NCBI GenBank assembly: GCA_900542565.1
Contig: UQOC01000021.1
Span: 1-34,771, forward strand
Direction of reading: 5' to 3'
DNA: 34,771 nt
Source: an uncultured Eubacteriales bacterium
Lineage (GTDB): Bacteria; Bacillota; Clostridia; Peptostreptococcales; Anaerovoracaceae
The position numbers were made by a program, and so were the translations under genes. The notes beneath the pieces were generated by a model that was not told the origin of the DNA, made no database searches, and was given only the letters and a program-made list of their open reading frames with translations. Position 1 is the first letter of the stretch. The number at the start of each line of letters is the position of its first letter. Shown in pieces: positions 1 through 8,760 of the stretch.

Positions 1-1183
1 CACGCTGACCACCGTTTCCCTTTCCGGTTATGACATCGTCAAGCTGATATGCGTACTGGGTGTATTCTATATTCCTCTGGAGATATTCAGACTCCTTGTT
101 CAGTTCGTCAGGTGAAACGATGGCATACTGCACCAGCAGGCTTGCGCCTGAGCCGACAAGCCCTACGGCTATCATTATGACGGGTACAGTCAGGATCTTT
201 TTGTATGTCTTTTTCTTCATGTTTATGACGAAAAGCACCGCTGCCAGCACTGAAAGTACGCAGAGGATCCTCAGTTTCCACAGTGTGATGGTAACATCTG
301 TGAAACCGGCCCCGTATACAGCTCCCGTGTGGACATGGAGCAGATCGAACTGCTGCAGGAAGAAATTGACAGCCAGCATGATGAAAAAGATGAATCCCAG
401 CAGAGCTATCTTTCCGGATGCTATCTGCATGAGCTGGCGGAAATTGTTATCATCAAACTGCCTCTTGGGTTTCTGCTGTTTAGGAGAAAAGCCTTTTCCC
501 ATGAAGGCCTCCGCAAATTTGCCGAAAAAGTCGTTGTTCTTTGCAGTTTTCTTTTTATTCTGTGTAAAAGGATTATCTTTGTTGTATTCTTCTTCAGGTC
601 CGGCATAGCGTGCATCAGGCGGCACTTCTTCCTTGAATACATCCGGAGTCCTGACGGCCATGAGTATGATATAGTAGATGACGGTAAGGATGATGAACCC
701 CATTATCACCCCTATGAGGATCTCATTGAGCTGTGTCAGAAAATCAAGCCTGAATATATAGAAAGAAATGTCAAGTCCGAACAGCGGATCATCTATCCCA
801 AAAGATGTACTGTTGGAAAACTTCAGTATTTCAAACCATAACTGCATGACCGTCATGACAGTGGCAAAAATGCCGAACACTATGGACAGTATCAGCGTCG
901 TTATCTTGAGCTTTTTCAGATTGGTTTCTTCCGAAGATGCGATCTTGGCAAAATAACCTTTCCTGAGCTTAGTCAGATAAAGATATACCAGACCTGTGAT
1001 TATTATCAGCGTCGGTATGCCCACCGTCAACTGAGTTACAAGCTGCTTGAAGAATACCGACAGGTATCCCATTTCTTTAAACCAAAGAAAATCAGATATG
1101 AATCCGATCAAGCTGGCGAACAGCGCTAACAGCACCACTATAACGAGTATTGCTATGCTTATCCGTTTTTTTGCTTTTCCCAT
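1..1183 (-). CDS. UPF0182 family large membrane protein, N-terminal part (runs off left edge)
   Basis: Translation of the minus strand from ATG 1183 stays open to base 1, about 394 residues. It begins with a hydrophobic helix followed by DFLWFKEMGYLSVFF, then several more membrane segments, and near the window edge YLQRNIEYTQYAYQLDDV. The F-L-W-F-K-E-x-G-Y block and the Y-L-x-R-N-I-x-Y-T block are hallmarks of UPF0182 (COG1615), proteins of roughly 900 residues with an N-terminal multi-helix region and a large extracytoplasmic domain of unknown function. Only the N-terminal part is here. The start codon overlaps the stop of the upstream zinc-ribbon gene (TAATG), with GGAGG just upstream, so the two are probably translationally coupled. 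Family assignment is firm; function is not known. Confidence 0.85.
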   Translation of the reverse strand, partial: MGKAKKRISIAILVIVVLLALFASLIGFISDFLWFKEMGYLSVFFKQLVTQLTVGIPTLIIITGLVYLYLTKLRKGYFAKIASSEETNLKKLKITTLILSIVFGIFATVMTVMQLWFEILKFSNSTSFGIDDPLFGLDISFYIFRLDFLTQLNEILIGVIMGFIILTVIYYIILMAVRTPDVFKEEVPPDARYAGPEEEYNKDNPFTQNKKKTAKNNDFFGKFAEAFMGKGFSPKQQKPKRQFDDNNFRQLMQIASGKIALLGFIFFIMLAVNFFLQQFDLLHVHTGAVYGAGFTDVTITLWKLRILCVLSVLAAVLFVINMKKKTYKKILTVPVIMIAVGLVGSGASLLVQYAIVSPDELNKESEYLQRNIEYTQYAYQLDDVITGKGNGGQR

Positions 1184-3075
1184 TAAACAGTTTCCTCCTT
1201 AACATCTGCAACCGTGATCTGTCCGTTATTTTCTGTCAGGTGAACGGTTTCTCTTCTGCTTACAGTATCCCCGCTGGCAGCAGCATATGTGACAGAAGTC
1301 AAAACATAATATCCATCGCCGGAACTTCTTATCTCACCTATCTCAAGGCTGTTTACTCCGATGAGGGACTCATCCTCATTTGTGTCCATCCACCCGTTAA
1401 AATAACTTATCACGGCCTCCACTATAGACTGTCCATAAGTCTTATCGGTATCGTCTCCGTTCAGCGGGCTGTTTGTAAACTCCTGTGTCTGGTCTGCAGT
1501 ACCGAAGGAATATGCAACACCATCGCTGTATTTCAGATCAGGGTTTGCACTTATGTTCCCTATGTTTTCGCCCAGCCCGGCAGCCGCTCTTATATATTCA
1601 TCCAAATAGGATACTTCCGTGGATACCGGCGCGGCCTGTTCTTCGTCCTGACCGCTGAAAAATCCGGTTATCTTGCTCATCATATTGTCGACAGCCATTG
1701 AAAATCCGCTGTTTGGCGCAAAGGTCTTGGCTCCTATGATTATCACTTCGATTATGACGATCAATGCGAGTATGATGATGACGGTTTTGATGACTCTGTT
1801 TCCGCCGCGGGATTTTTCATCGTCATCCTCATCTTCATCTATTTCTTTTTCTGCTGCCTTGGCATTATCTGCATCAGCACCGCCGTTACTGCGGCTGTCA
1901 TCGTCACCGTCAAAAGCGTCAATGGGAAAGACATCTGAAAATCTGAGCTTTGTCTTTTCTTTTGTCGTCTGGATCCCGTCATCTTTGGGCTCTTCTGAGG
2001 GAATGCCTTCTGAGGGTGCATCTCCGGATGTGTTTCCGTCTGCTGCGTCAGGCTCGTTTTCGGGCATTCCTGATCCGGCTGTTTCAAGCTGATTTTCTGA
2101 TGTATCGGGCTTGGCTGGCTCAGGCTCGTCTTGAAAGGGGGCCGTAGTTTTTTCCTCCTCCGAAGCCGCAGATGTAACTGTATCTATGATATATGCCCCT
2201 GCGGCGGCAGTGGCCTGGGAGCTTATATCTTCCTTGATGTCCGCACCGCATGCGTCTTTATCATCTTCCCATGCCTGGACTACGGCAGTCAGCGGAGGCT
2301 GGACTATTGCCACTTCTCTGAGCGGCGGCACGAGAGGCGTCTCAGTTTCTCTGAAAACTTCCTCGAAAGGAAGGGGTTCTTTTGGCCCCCGTACCTCCTC
2401 TGCTCCGGTTATGGATTCCCACTGAGACCGTCTCTGATCTTCGATGGCTTCTACACGGGCTTTTTCTCTGTCCAGCAGTTCCTGGAAAGCGTCCCTTTTC
2501 GCATTATATGTGTAAAACTGATCTTTTTCTTTCTCCCTTTCAAGATCCTCTCTGTTATATCTTATGGTCGCGCTCTTTTCGGCCTCTTCCATATCCTTCG
2601 TTCCAAAGAGTTCTTTTTCCAGCTCTTCTATGGACAGCGGCTCTTCCTTCCGGTCAGGTGCCGCGTTGTGATCCTGTTGTGCCGCCTGTCCCTGGGAAGG
2701 CCGTGTTTCAGGCTCCTCCGGTATGATCTTTTCAACATTTACCGGGCCTGGTTCACGCCTTTTTTCTATTACCGTATCCCAGTTCAGTTCAAAATCATCT
2801 CTGCGTTTAGAATCTCTGCTTGGAAAGCCATCCAGATTCCAATCGAAGTGTACGGTTTCCTTTTTTGGTTCGTCGCTGTATCTGCTCACTTCATCTGAAA
2901 TCTGTCTGGTCCGCCGCTCTGCTTCTGCTCTGAAAGGAGGATTGAACACGACCTCTTCGTATCTGGAATGTGAAGGGGCCGCTTCCTGTCTGTCTTCTTC
3001 TCTCACCTTGGTTCCGCAGTACGCACAGAATTTATCTCCATCATGCAATGGTCTGCCGCATTTTGTACAAAACAT
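1183..3075 (-). CDS. Zinc-ribbon membrane protein with long acidic linker
   Basis: A protein of about 630 residues. I start it at MFCTKCGRPL (3075), because the zinc ribbon (CTKC then CAYC, residues 3-21) sits at the N-terminus and a purine-rich GAGGAAAGAG precedes this ATG; the frame is open 13 codons further up without an SD. After the ribbon comes about 400 residues of charged, low-complexity sequence rich in Glu, Asp and Lys. A single membrane helix follows at about residues 427-449, then an extracytoplasmic C-terminal domain of about 180 residues. This is the usual layout of Bacillota zinc_ribbon_2 membrane proteins. The role is unknown. It lies between a small anchored protein and UPF0182 in one operon, so a shared envelope function is possible. 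Confidence 0.8.
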   Translation of the reverse strand: MFCTKCGRPLHDGDKFCAYCGTKVREEDRQEAAPSHSRYEEVVFNPPFRAEAERRTRQISDEVSRYSDEPKKETVHFDWNLDGFPSRDSKRRDDFELNWDTVIEKRREPGPVNVEKIIPEEPETRPSQGQAAQQDHNAAPDRKEEPLSIEELEKELFGTKDMEEAEKSATIRYNREDLEREKEKDQFYTYNAKRDAFQELLDREKARVEAIEDQRRSQWESITGAEEVRGPKEPLPFEEVFRETETPLVPPLREVAIVQPPLTAVVQAWEDDKDACGADIKEDISSQATAAAGAYIIDTVTSAASEEEKTTAPFQDEPEPAKPDTSENQLETAGSGMPENEPDAADGNTSGDAPSEGIPSEEPKDDGIQTTKEKTKLRFSDVFPIDAFDGDDDSRSNGGADADNAKAAEKEIDEDEDDDEKSRGGNRVIKTVIIILALIVIIEVIIIGAKTFAPNSGFSMAVDNMMSKITGFFSGQDEEQAAPVSTEVSYLDEYIRAAAGLGENIGNISANPDLKYSDGVAYSFGTADQTQEFTNSPLNGDDTDKTYGQSIVEAVISYFNGWMDTNEDESLIGVNSLEIGEIRSSGDGYYVLTSVTYAAASGDTVSRRETVHLTENNGQITVADVKEETV

Positions 3076-3110
3076 CTCTTTCCTCTTCCTCCATGTATGG
3101 TATGAATATA

Positions 3111-3848
3111 TCAATCTCTTATCTTTTGGCTAAGTTCTTGTTCCGTAAATATCTTGCCTGATCGCGTTCTGTTGATGTTGTCCGGTCCGAATTTCTTTAC
3201 TTTAGGCGGCATCTGCGTCCCGCCGCATCCGTCCTGCCCACCGTCATATGTATCACAGCAGCCTTGGGAAATTTCCCCGGAAATGTCGTCAGGCATTATC
3301 TTCTCCCCGATCACCTCCTGGGCTTCCCTTTCTCCATCAGGGCAGCAGGGATTGCATGATCCTGTCATCTTTTGGGACGGCCTTTTCCCCGAATATCTTA
3401 TCCTTACTTCTGCCCCCTGTATCTTGATCTCTATTTCTTCAAGATTTCCGCCGGTCATTCCGGATATCTCTTCCAGGAGGCTCTCGATTTTCCCGTGATA
3501 TATACGGGTCTGCTCCATTTCTGTGCATGCATGTCCTGAAATCCCATGCCCATCCGTTATGGAAGGGGCCTTTGCCGCAGGCTTTTCATATGACTCAGGC
3601 TGCTCATCCTGTGCCGGCCCGGTGCATGATCTCTGCTGTTCCAAAGGCTCTGCCGGCCCGGAGTCCAGCTTCTGTCCTTCCTGCTCTTCTGCAGCAGGGT
3701 CTTGCTTGCTCCTGCGCCTTCTTCCTGCAGCGACCGCTGCGATAATGACCAGCACTATTACAGCAATGCCTGAGATCATCAGTATATGGGCGTGTTCTCC
3801 GCAAAATCGGGAAACCGTATTTATAATTGGATTCAGGCTGTCTGCCAT
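3111..3848 (-). CDS. Hypothetical membrane-anchored polar protein, Cys-rich C-terminal half
   Basis: 245 residues, start ATG 3848 preceded by GAGGAGA. A single membrane helix lies at about residues 21-42 (ILMISGIAVIVLVIIAAVAA) and is followed at once by Arg/Lys, so most of the protein is predicted cytoplasmic (N-out). The rest is polar and low-complexity, with Cys clusters (CNPCC, GCCDTYDGG, GCGG) and a C-terminal basic segment containing KKFGPDNINRTRSGKIFTEQ. I do not recognise the family. It is the first gene of the minus-strand operon that continues with the zinc-ribbon and UPF0182 genes. The stop is 35 bases from the next start. Confidence 0.6.
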   Translation of the reverse strand: MADSLNPIINTVSRFCGEHAHILMISGIAVIVLVIIAAVAAGRRRRSKQDPAAEEQEGQKLDSGPAEPLEQQRSCTGPAQDEQPESYEKPAAKAPSITDGHGISGHACTEMEQTRIYHGKIESLLEEISGMTGGNLEEIEIKIQGAEVRIRYSGKRPSQKMTGSCNPCCPDGEREAQEVIGEKIMPDDISGEISQGCCDTYDGGQDGCGGTQMPPKVKKFGPDNINRTRSGKIFTEQELSQKIRD

Positions 3849-3910
3849 TGATTTTCTCCTCTATTCTATAGTTCATTTTATTATATAACAATCATGAGTG
3901 AATTGCAAAG

Positions 3911-3954
3911 AAAAAAGAGCGGTATAATACCATATGGCATCATACCGCCTCTTT
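3911..3954 (-). terminator. Rho-independent terminator (minus strand)
   Basis: On the minus strand AAAGAG-G-CGGTAT pairs with ATACCG-CTCTTT around an inner CCATATGG palindrome, followed by a run of T (the A run at 3911-3916 on the plus strand). It lies downstream of the RiPP cluster and of the small ORF at 3978-4097, and upstream of the 3848-1 operon, so it probably ends the cluster transcript. Confidence 0.7.
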
Positions 3955-3977
3955 CTCGTTTTACCAGTCAAAGCTGC

Positions 3978-4097
3978 TTATCTCTTATCACAATCTGTGG
4001 CTTTGTTAGTATTTTTCTGATTCTTCTGATTTTTTGTCTTTGAATTTCTTTCTTTTCTGTCAGAAGTATAGTTTGTATCTTTTTCGTATTCTTTCAT
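3978..4097 (-). CDS. Small polar protein, 39 residues (hypothetical)
   Basis: ATG 4097 is preceded by AAGGAGGG, a near-perfect ribosome binding site, seven bases upstream. The product (starts MKEYEKDTNYTSDRKERN, ends KATDCDKR) is extremely hydrophilic, rich in Lys, Asn, Gln and Thr, with one Cys and no hydrophobic stretch. It is very unlike the three precursor peptides and has no C-terminal Thr. It lies between the last cluster gene and the terminator, so it may be read from the same transcript. I do not recognise a family. Support is the ribosome binding site and the position only. Confidence 0.45.
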   Translation of the reverse strand: MKEYEKDTNYTSDRKERNSKTKNQKNQKNTNKATDCDKR

Positions 4098-4170
4098 TTC
4101 TCATCCCTCCTTATATGATTATTTTGTATATTTATAAGGAGAAATATTATAGGAAAAATACGGTTTTAAC

Positions 4171-4815
4171 TTATACGAGCATCATAGTTGCCAGAATACT
4201 CAAAGCCAATGTGCATATTTCATCGGCCATCTTGATCATCCTCACCGTACAGGTGTCTTTTTCAGTTTTTACATTTTGCATTTTGTTTTTAATTTTTTTA
4301 ATTTCATCTTTGGTGATAATATCATCCAGCATATTAGTTCTCAAAAGAACATATAGAAAAACAATTTCTTTTTCATCTTCACAGGCCGCTATATTTCTGA
4401 TACGTTCTTTACACTCCTGTACATATTGCGGCATCACTTGTACGGAAGGGGTTTCTATGCCCAACTTTTTCTTATATGTAATATTTATAAGTCCCTCTTT
4501 TTCCATATATTTTTCAATTTTATCACAATACCGGCCTGTCATGTCAGATAATATCAGCATGAGCAGGTTTCTTAATTCCTTACCGTCTTCTTTTCTGATA
4601 GCTTCCTCCAGTGGTTTGAGATATTCCGGAACCATGTCCGTTATTTCGTTACAATGTATTTTGCAGTTGCCGTCAATGGTGATAAAACCGTTTTCCACCA
4701 GTTCGTTAAATCCCAGCACTGTTATTCCTGCCAGATAATCCTGGTCAAATATCCCGCTGTTACGGCTTTCTGCCATTGCAATGGCTGCATAATCAATTAC
4801 ATTTGATCGTAACAT
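4171..4815 (-). CDS. Unrecognised 214-residue protein at the end of the RiPP cluster (weakly GPP34-like)
   Basis: I place the start at ATG 4815 (MLRSNVIDYAAIAMAE) because TGGAGG lies six bases upstream. An in-frame ATG at 4857 overlaps the NRPS stop but has no binding site. The protein is mostly helical and soluble: an N-terminal segment with YLAGITVLGFNELVENG, a middle with LRNLLMLILSDMTGRYCDKI, and a C-terminus that turns hydrophobic (EICTLALSILATMMLV). The order of helices with a winged segment (AGITVLGFNELVENGFITID) faintly recalls GPP34/Vps74-type proteins, which bind phosphoinositides or glycosyltransferases in eukaryotes and are common near bacterial secondary-metabolite genes. This is a resemblance by eye only. 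It closes the cluster operon. Confidence 0.6.
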   Translation of the reverse strand: MLRSNVIDYAAIAMAESRNSGIFDQDYLAGITVLGFNELVENGFITIDGNCKIHCNEITDMVPEYLKPLEEAIRKEDGKELRNLLMLILSDMTGRYCDKIEKYMEKEGLINITYKKKLGIETPSVQVMPQYVQECKERIRNIAACEDEKEIVFLYVLLRTNMLDDIITKDEIKKIKNKMQNVKTEKDTCTVRMIKMADEICTLALSILATMMLV

Positions 4816-4857
4816 GTCTAACCTCCATTTACTTCTGTTTGTTTTGTATTGGTTCAT

Positions 4858-7800
4858 TCATATTTTGTCATTCTGGCACAAGAATATGTCCCACATATAT
4901 AAATAATCACCGACAAAATTTATCATTTTTTCATCTGCCATTTTACTGTTATCATACATTACAGATATTTCCGCTTCGTCGCCATAGTCAAATATCCTGA
5001 ATGTAAATGGGTTGTACACCCCAATAAACTCATAAGGAAGAAATTTTTTCCACACAGCTTCTTTTTTTCTGCTATAAAGTTTCTGATAATCAAAGATTCC
5101 TGATCCGGATATTAGCGTTTCTTTTAGCTTATTATCATTCATTTTCTCAAATCCATGTTCGGCAGATTTTAATACTGCCAGCTTTTTTTCTAATGCCAGC
5201 GTTTTTTGTTCAAATGTTTCCGCATGCTTTATATTCTCGTCTGCTACATAAGGCAGCAGAAAGGAAAAAAACCCTATAGCATTAACAGGTTTCAATCTGC
5301 TCCTGCCATTAGTGTAAAACAACAGAGCCTGTTTTTCCTGATTTTCTGTCAGATTAAGCATAAGCCCCATCAGAGCCGCAAATTCCCCTATTCCTGTTTT
5401 CTGGCAAAATCTACGCAATGCCAAAATCTTCTCCGGCGATACCATATAGTGTAAATGCCGGCTGGTACCATTGCCATCAGTAAGGGATGCTATATGGATT
5501 CCGGATGCAATCTCTTCAGTACAGTTATCGTTTGCCGTCTTATAAGATTCAAGATCCATACAGACCGACCCATCCAGATAAGTATGCCAAAATCCTGACT
5601 GCTGCCTAACGCTGTCGTCATGTGTAAATTTTGCATACGATGTCATGTAGCTTATGAGCGCATCTTTTTTTTGCTCCGGCAAGGAGGCTCTGTACCCCGC
5701 TTCCAATTCTTCCATAAATTGCAGTAACGAATAGTAATCGAAAATCAGGTGGTGTACGCAAAGCATCAGCAAACTCCGTTCTTTGCCGCAAAAGCATACC
5801 AGTTTGCAAAGTTCATTACTATTCCATCTCATATCCTTGACCAGCTGCATGATATATGAACCGCTTGCCATATCTGGTGATACCGGAGCCCTTCCGCAGG
5901 TATTTATTATTTTTTCCGCCTCACCGCCGCTTATAACAATGATATCCTTTACCTTACAGTTTGTATGCGGCGATATGTATAATCTGCTGCCTGTTTTTTC
6001 AAATCCGAGTGAGAACGCGTCGTGGCGCTGCTGTATCTGCGCAAAGGATTTGCCAAGTGATTCGATATCAATATCAGGTTCCGCCGGCAAGAAATATATC
6101 ATCTGATTAAACATTCTGTAATTTCCTGCTGCACCGCCGCAGACCATATCTTCCAGCTCTGCCAGATACTTTTGCATGGGCAAAACCTGTACCGGCCTGC
6201 GACATGCGCTTGCGGGTTGTCCATATACAGGTTTATCCGGCTGTTCAACAGTTCTTCTTACCTTTTCCGTTATTTCACGAAAAGTCAGGCTGGGAGTCCA
6301 GTCCGACACATCAAGCTTCACTGAAAACTTTTCCTCAATCTCCGTCAGTATGCAGATCATATCCAGAGAATCTAATCCCTGACTGGCCAGAGGCCGGTCG
6401 TCTATATCGTCTTCCCATACTTTTATTATACAATCATATACGCCGCCGGAGATCTCGTCCATGTTATCACCTGATACATGTCTATGATTATATGCTCTGT
6501 TCTCAGTGATCAACGCCTCTTTATCAATTTTGCCATTATGATTCAAGGCAAATTTTTCAACTCTTATAAAATACTGAGGGATCATATATGGCGGCAAATG
6601 TCTTGCAAGTATGCGCCGCAGTTCTTCTGCCCGGTTATCTTTACCGCTATTTGTCGTATAAAATGCTGTCAGGCTTTGTCTGTCATATCCGTCTTTTTTC
6701 TCATCGGTAATAAGAAGGACTTTACACATCTTAATGTCTTTTGTTTTTTCAAGTATCCTTTCTATCTCTCCTGGTTCGATCCTGTAACCTTTATATTTTA
6801 TCTGATCATCCTCCCTGCCGCAGCAGCACAGATTACCATTGTGATCCCAATATCCCATGTCGCCGCTGTCATACATTGTCTGATCATTAAACAGGATGTC
6901 TCTGCAAAAGGCCTTGTCAGTCATTTCCTTTTCATCTTCGTAACCAGCAGATACTCCCAGGCCGGCTATCCATATTCTTCCCTTTTCTCCCGGAGGCAGT
7001 ATTTTATTTTCTTTATCCAGTATATAAACTCTCGTATTTTTTATCGGCTTGCCTACAGGAATATGGCTGTCTTTGCTTATTTCCTTTATATCTACCGGGA
7101 AAATCGTTGTCTGTACTGTACACTCTGTTGGTCCGTAACAGTTAAATAATTTGCATCCTGGTACTGCCGAGAGAAAGTCACCGGCAACTGATGGTTTCAT
7201 TTCTTCGCCTCCGGAAAGCAATACTCTTGGGCCGCTTCCTGTTCTGCCTGCCTTTCTCAGATGTTTTGCAATCAGCTCCATGATCAGAGGGGTGGCGTCG
7301 CATACATCAAGGGTGCTTATTTCTTTTTCAAGAGAGGACGGCCTTTTTTTTACATCCTCAGAAATAACATGCAAAGTATGGCCCCCTAACAAGGCAGGAA
7401 ATATCTGCTGGACAGACAGATCAAAAGAGAATGAAGCAATTACGCCTGCTTCGACATGCGGCTTGTCCGCCATGGTGAAAATTTCATTTTCAATGGTCTT
7501 AGAAAAGTTCAGCAGAGAAGTTTGCTTTATTTTTACTCCTTTTGGCCTTCCTGTAGAGCCTGATGTAAAAATTATATAGGCGAATGGCGACGGTATTATT
7601 TCAGTTAAATCTTTTCTGCCGATCGCGCTTATATTTTCCCTTTGCCCCAGTTCAAGAAGGTCCTCGTAAAATATTACCGGACACTTAAACGCTATTTGGC
7701 AAGCCGAGATCGAACGCATAGATATTATTGCCGCAGCCTTGGCTTTCTCCACCATATATTTGAGTCTTTCCTCAGGAAGCTTATCGTCAAGCGGCAGATA

Positions 7801-8760
7801 ATAGCACCCTGCTTTGAGAATCCCCATCATTAACACAAAGTGTTCAATTGTCCTTGAGCACATAATTGCAATGCAGCTTCCTGCCGGATAATTCCCATAT
7901 ATTATTCCTCTTGCGATCTCATCTGAAAGCTGGTCAAGCCGGCCATAATCTAATTTTCCATCTTTGCATATCAGCGCAGTACGGGTTCTGTTTACCGATG
8001 CCGTTGTCCTGAACGCTTCGACCAGAGAAATGTCCTGGGGCTTTACGCTTTCTCTCGTGTAGAGTCCGGCGTAATCGTCCGGTTTGTTTATATTGCAATA
8101 ATCAACTTTTTTTACATATGCTTTAGACCCGGGTGTAAACATTATAAGGTCTGTCAGATTATAGTTTCTTTTTCCCGGGCTAAAGCAGGTTATTGCAAAT
8201 TTTTCCAAAGCATGGGACGGAAAAGCTGCTATTCCGGTCCCGATCAGATTGCTCATGACCTTGTCCGGCTTTTCCTGAGCATTGATAATCTTTCCTTCTA
8301 TATCTGTTTTCAGCGTATAATTTTTTTTAATCTTTTCCTCATCCTCTGTAGGTATGGCGAGTACAAGCGCAGCATTGTCATTATGTCTGAATTGCGTGAT
8401 AAAGTCCTTAATATCAAAATCGCCTGTGAACTCGTCCCCAAGCATCAAAAGTACAGACTTGTCATAAAACGAAAGGTCATCTACTGAATATATGGCTCCT
8501 ACAAGGCCATTTTCCATATCATGTTGAACATGATATGTTAACGGGACTCCTCTGTATTCATTCCCAAAATGTTTCTGGATGTCTCTTTCATCTTTGTGGA
8601 CAATGATGTGTATCTTATCTATCTCATCTATGCTGCTAAGCCGGTCAAGATGACGCGTGATCAGAGGTTTGCCGTTGAAAGGCAGCATACATTTGCTGCG
8701 GCAGCCGCAAATCTCTTTCAGTCGGCTTCCCTCACCTGCAGTAAGTATCAATCCCCGCAT
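4858..8760 (-). CDS. Fusion: sugar nucleotidyltransferase + NRPS A-PCP-C module
   Basis: 1300 residues, four domains. Residues 1-235 are an NTP-transferase domain: LTAGEGSRL, then SKCMLPFNGKPLI, and the metal-site LMLGDE, as in CTP/UTP:sugar-phosphate nucleotidyltransferases. Residues about 240-750 are an adenylation domain: YIIFTSGSTGRPKG (about 394), FDLSVQQ (about 445), NCYGPTE (about 540), YDSGDMGYW (about 628), YKGYRIEPGEIE (about 655) and NHNGKIDKE (about 740). Residues about 760-825 are a carrier domain with GLDSLDM (Ser about 793). Residues about 835-1290 are a condensation domain with HHLIFDY (about 1001): the HHxxxD catalytic core is kept, the following Gly is Tyr. There is no thioesterase. 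All visible active sites are intact. It overlaps the glycosyltransferase gene by 13 bases. The likely role is to activate one amino acid and transfer it to an amine acceptor; the acceptor is unknown. Confidence 0.9.
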   Translation of the reverse strand: MRGLILTAGEGSRLKEICGCRSKCMLPFNGKPLITRHLDRLSSIDEIDKIHIIVHKDERDIQKHFGNEYRGVPLTYHVQHDMENGLVGAIYSVDDLSFYDKSVLLMLGDEFTGDFDIKDFITQFRHNDNAALVLAIPTEDEEKIKKNYTLKTDIEGKIINAQEKPDKVMSNLIGTGIAAFPSHALEKFAITCFSPGKRNYNLTDLIMFTPGSKAYVKKVDYCNINKPDDYAGLYTRESVKPQDISLVEAFRTTASVNRTRTALICKDGKLDYGRLDQLSDEIARGIIYGNYPAGSCIAIMCSRTIEHFVLMMGILKAGCYYLPLDDKLPEERLKYMVEKAKAAAIISMRSISACQIAFKCPVIFYEDLLELGQRENISAIGRKDLTEIIPSPFAYIIFTSGSTGRPKGVKIKQTSLLNFSKTIENEIFTMADKPHVEAGVIASFSFDLSVQQIFPALLGGHTLHVISEDVKKRPSSLEKEISTLDVCDATPLIMELIAKHLRKAGRTGSGPRVLLSGGEEMKPSVAGDFLSAVPGCKLFNCYGPTECTVQTTIFPVDIKEISKDSHIPVGKPIKNTRVYILDKENKILPPGEKGRIWIAGLGVSAGYEDEKEMTDKAFCRDILFNDQTMYDSGDMGYWDHNGNLCCCGREDDQIKYKGYRIEPGEIERILEKTKDIKMCKVLLITDEKKDGYDRQSLTAFYTTNSGKDNRAEELRRILARHLPPYMIPQYFIRVEKFALNHNGKIDKEALITENRAYNHRHVSGDNMDEISGGVYDCIIKVWEDDIDDRPLASQGLDSLDMICILTEIEEKFSVKLDVSDWTPSLTFREITEKVRRTVEQPDKPVYGQPASACRRPVQVLPMQKYLAELEDMVCGGAAGNYRMFNQMIYFLPAEPDIDIESLGKSFAQIQQRHDAFSLGFEKTGSRLYISPHTNCKVKDIIVISGGEAEKIINTCGRAPVSPDMASGSYIMQLVKDMRWNSNELCKLVCFCGKERSLLMLCVHHLIFDYYSLLQFMEELEAGYRASLPEQKKDALISYMTSYAKFTHDDSVRQQSGFWHTYLDGSVCMDLESYKTANDNCTEEIASGIHIASLTDGNGTSRHLHYMVSPEKILALRRFCQKTGIGEFAALMGLMLNLTENQEKQALLFYTNGRSRLKPVNAIGFFSFLLPYVADENIKHAETFEQKTLALEKKLAVLKSAEHGFEKMNDNKLKETLISGSGIFDYQKLYSRKKEAVWKKFLPYEFIGVYNPFTFRIFDYGDEAEISVMYDNSKMADEKMINFVGDYLYMWDIFLCQNDKI

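Noticed and set aside
421..642. Short ORFs on both strands across 60-956
   Set aside because: They lie in other frames of the UPF0182 gene, whose continuous minus-strand frame spans 1183 to 1 with clear family motifs.
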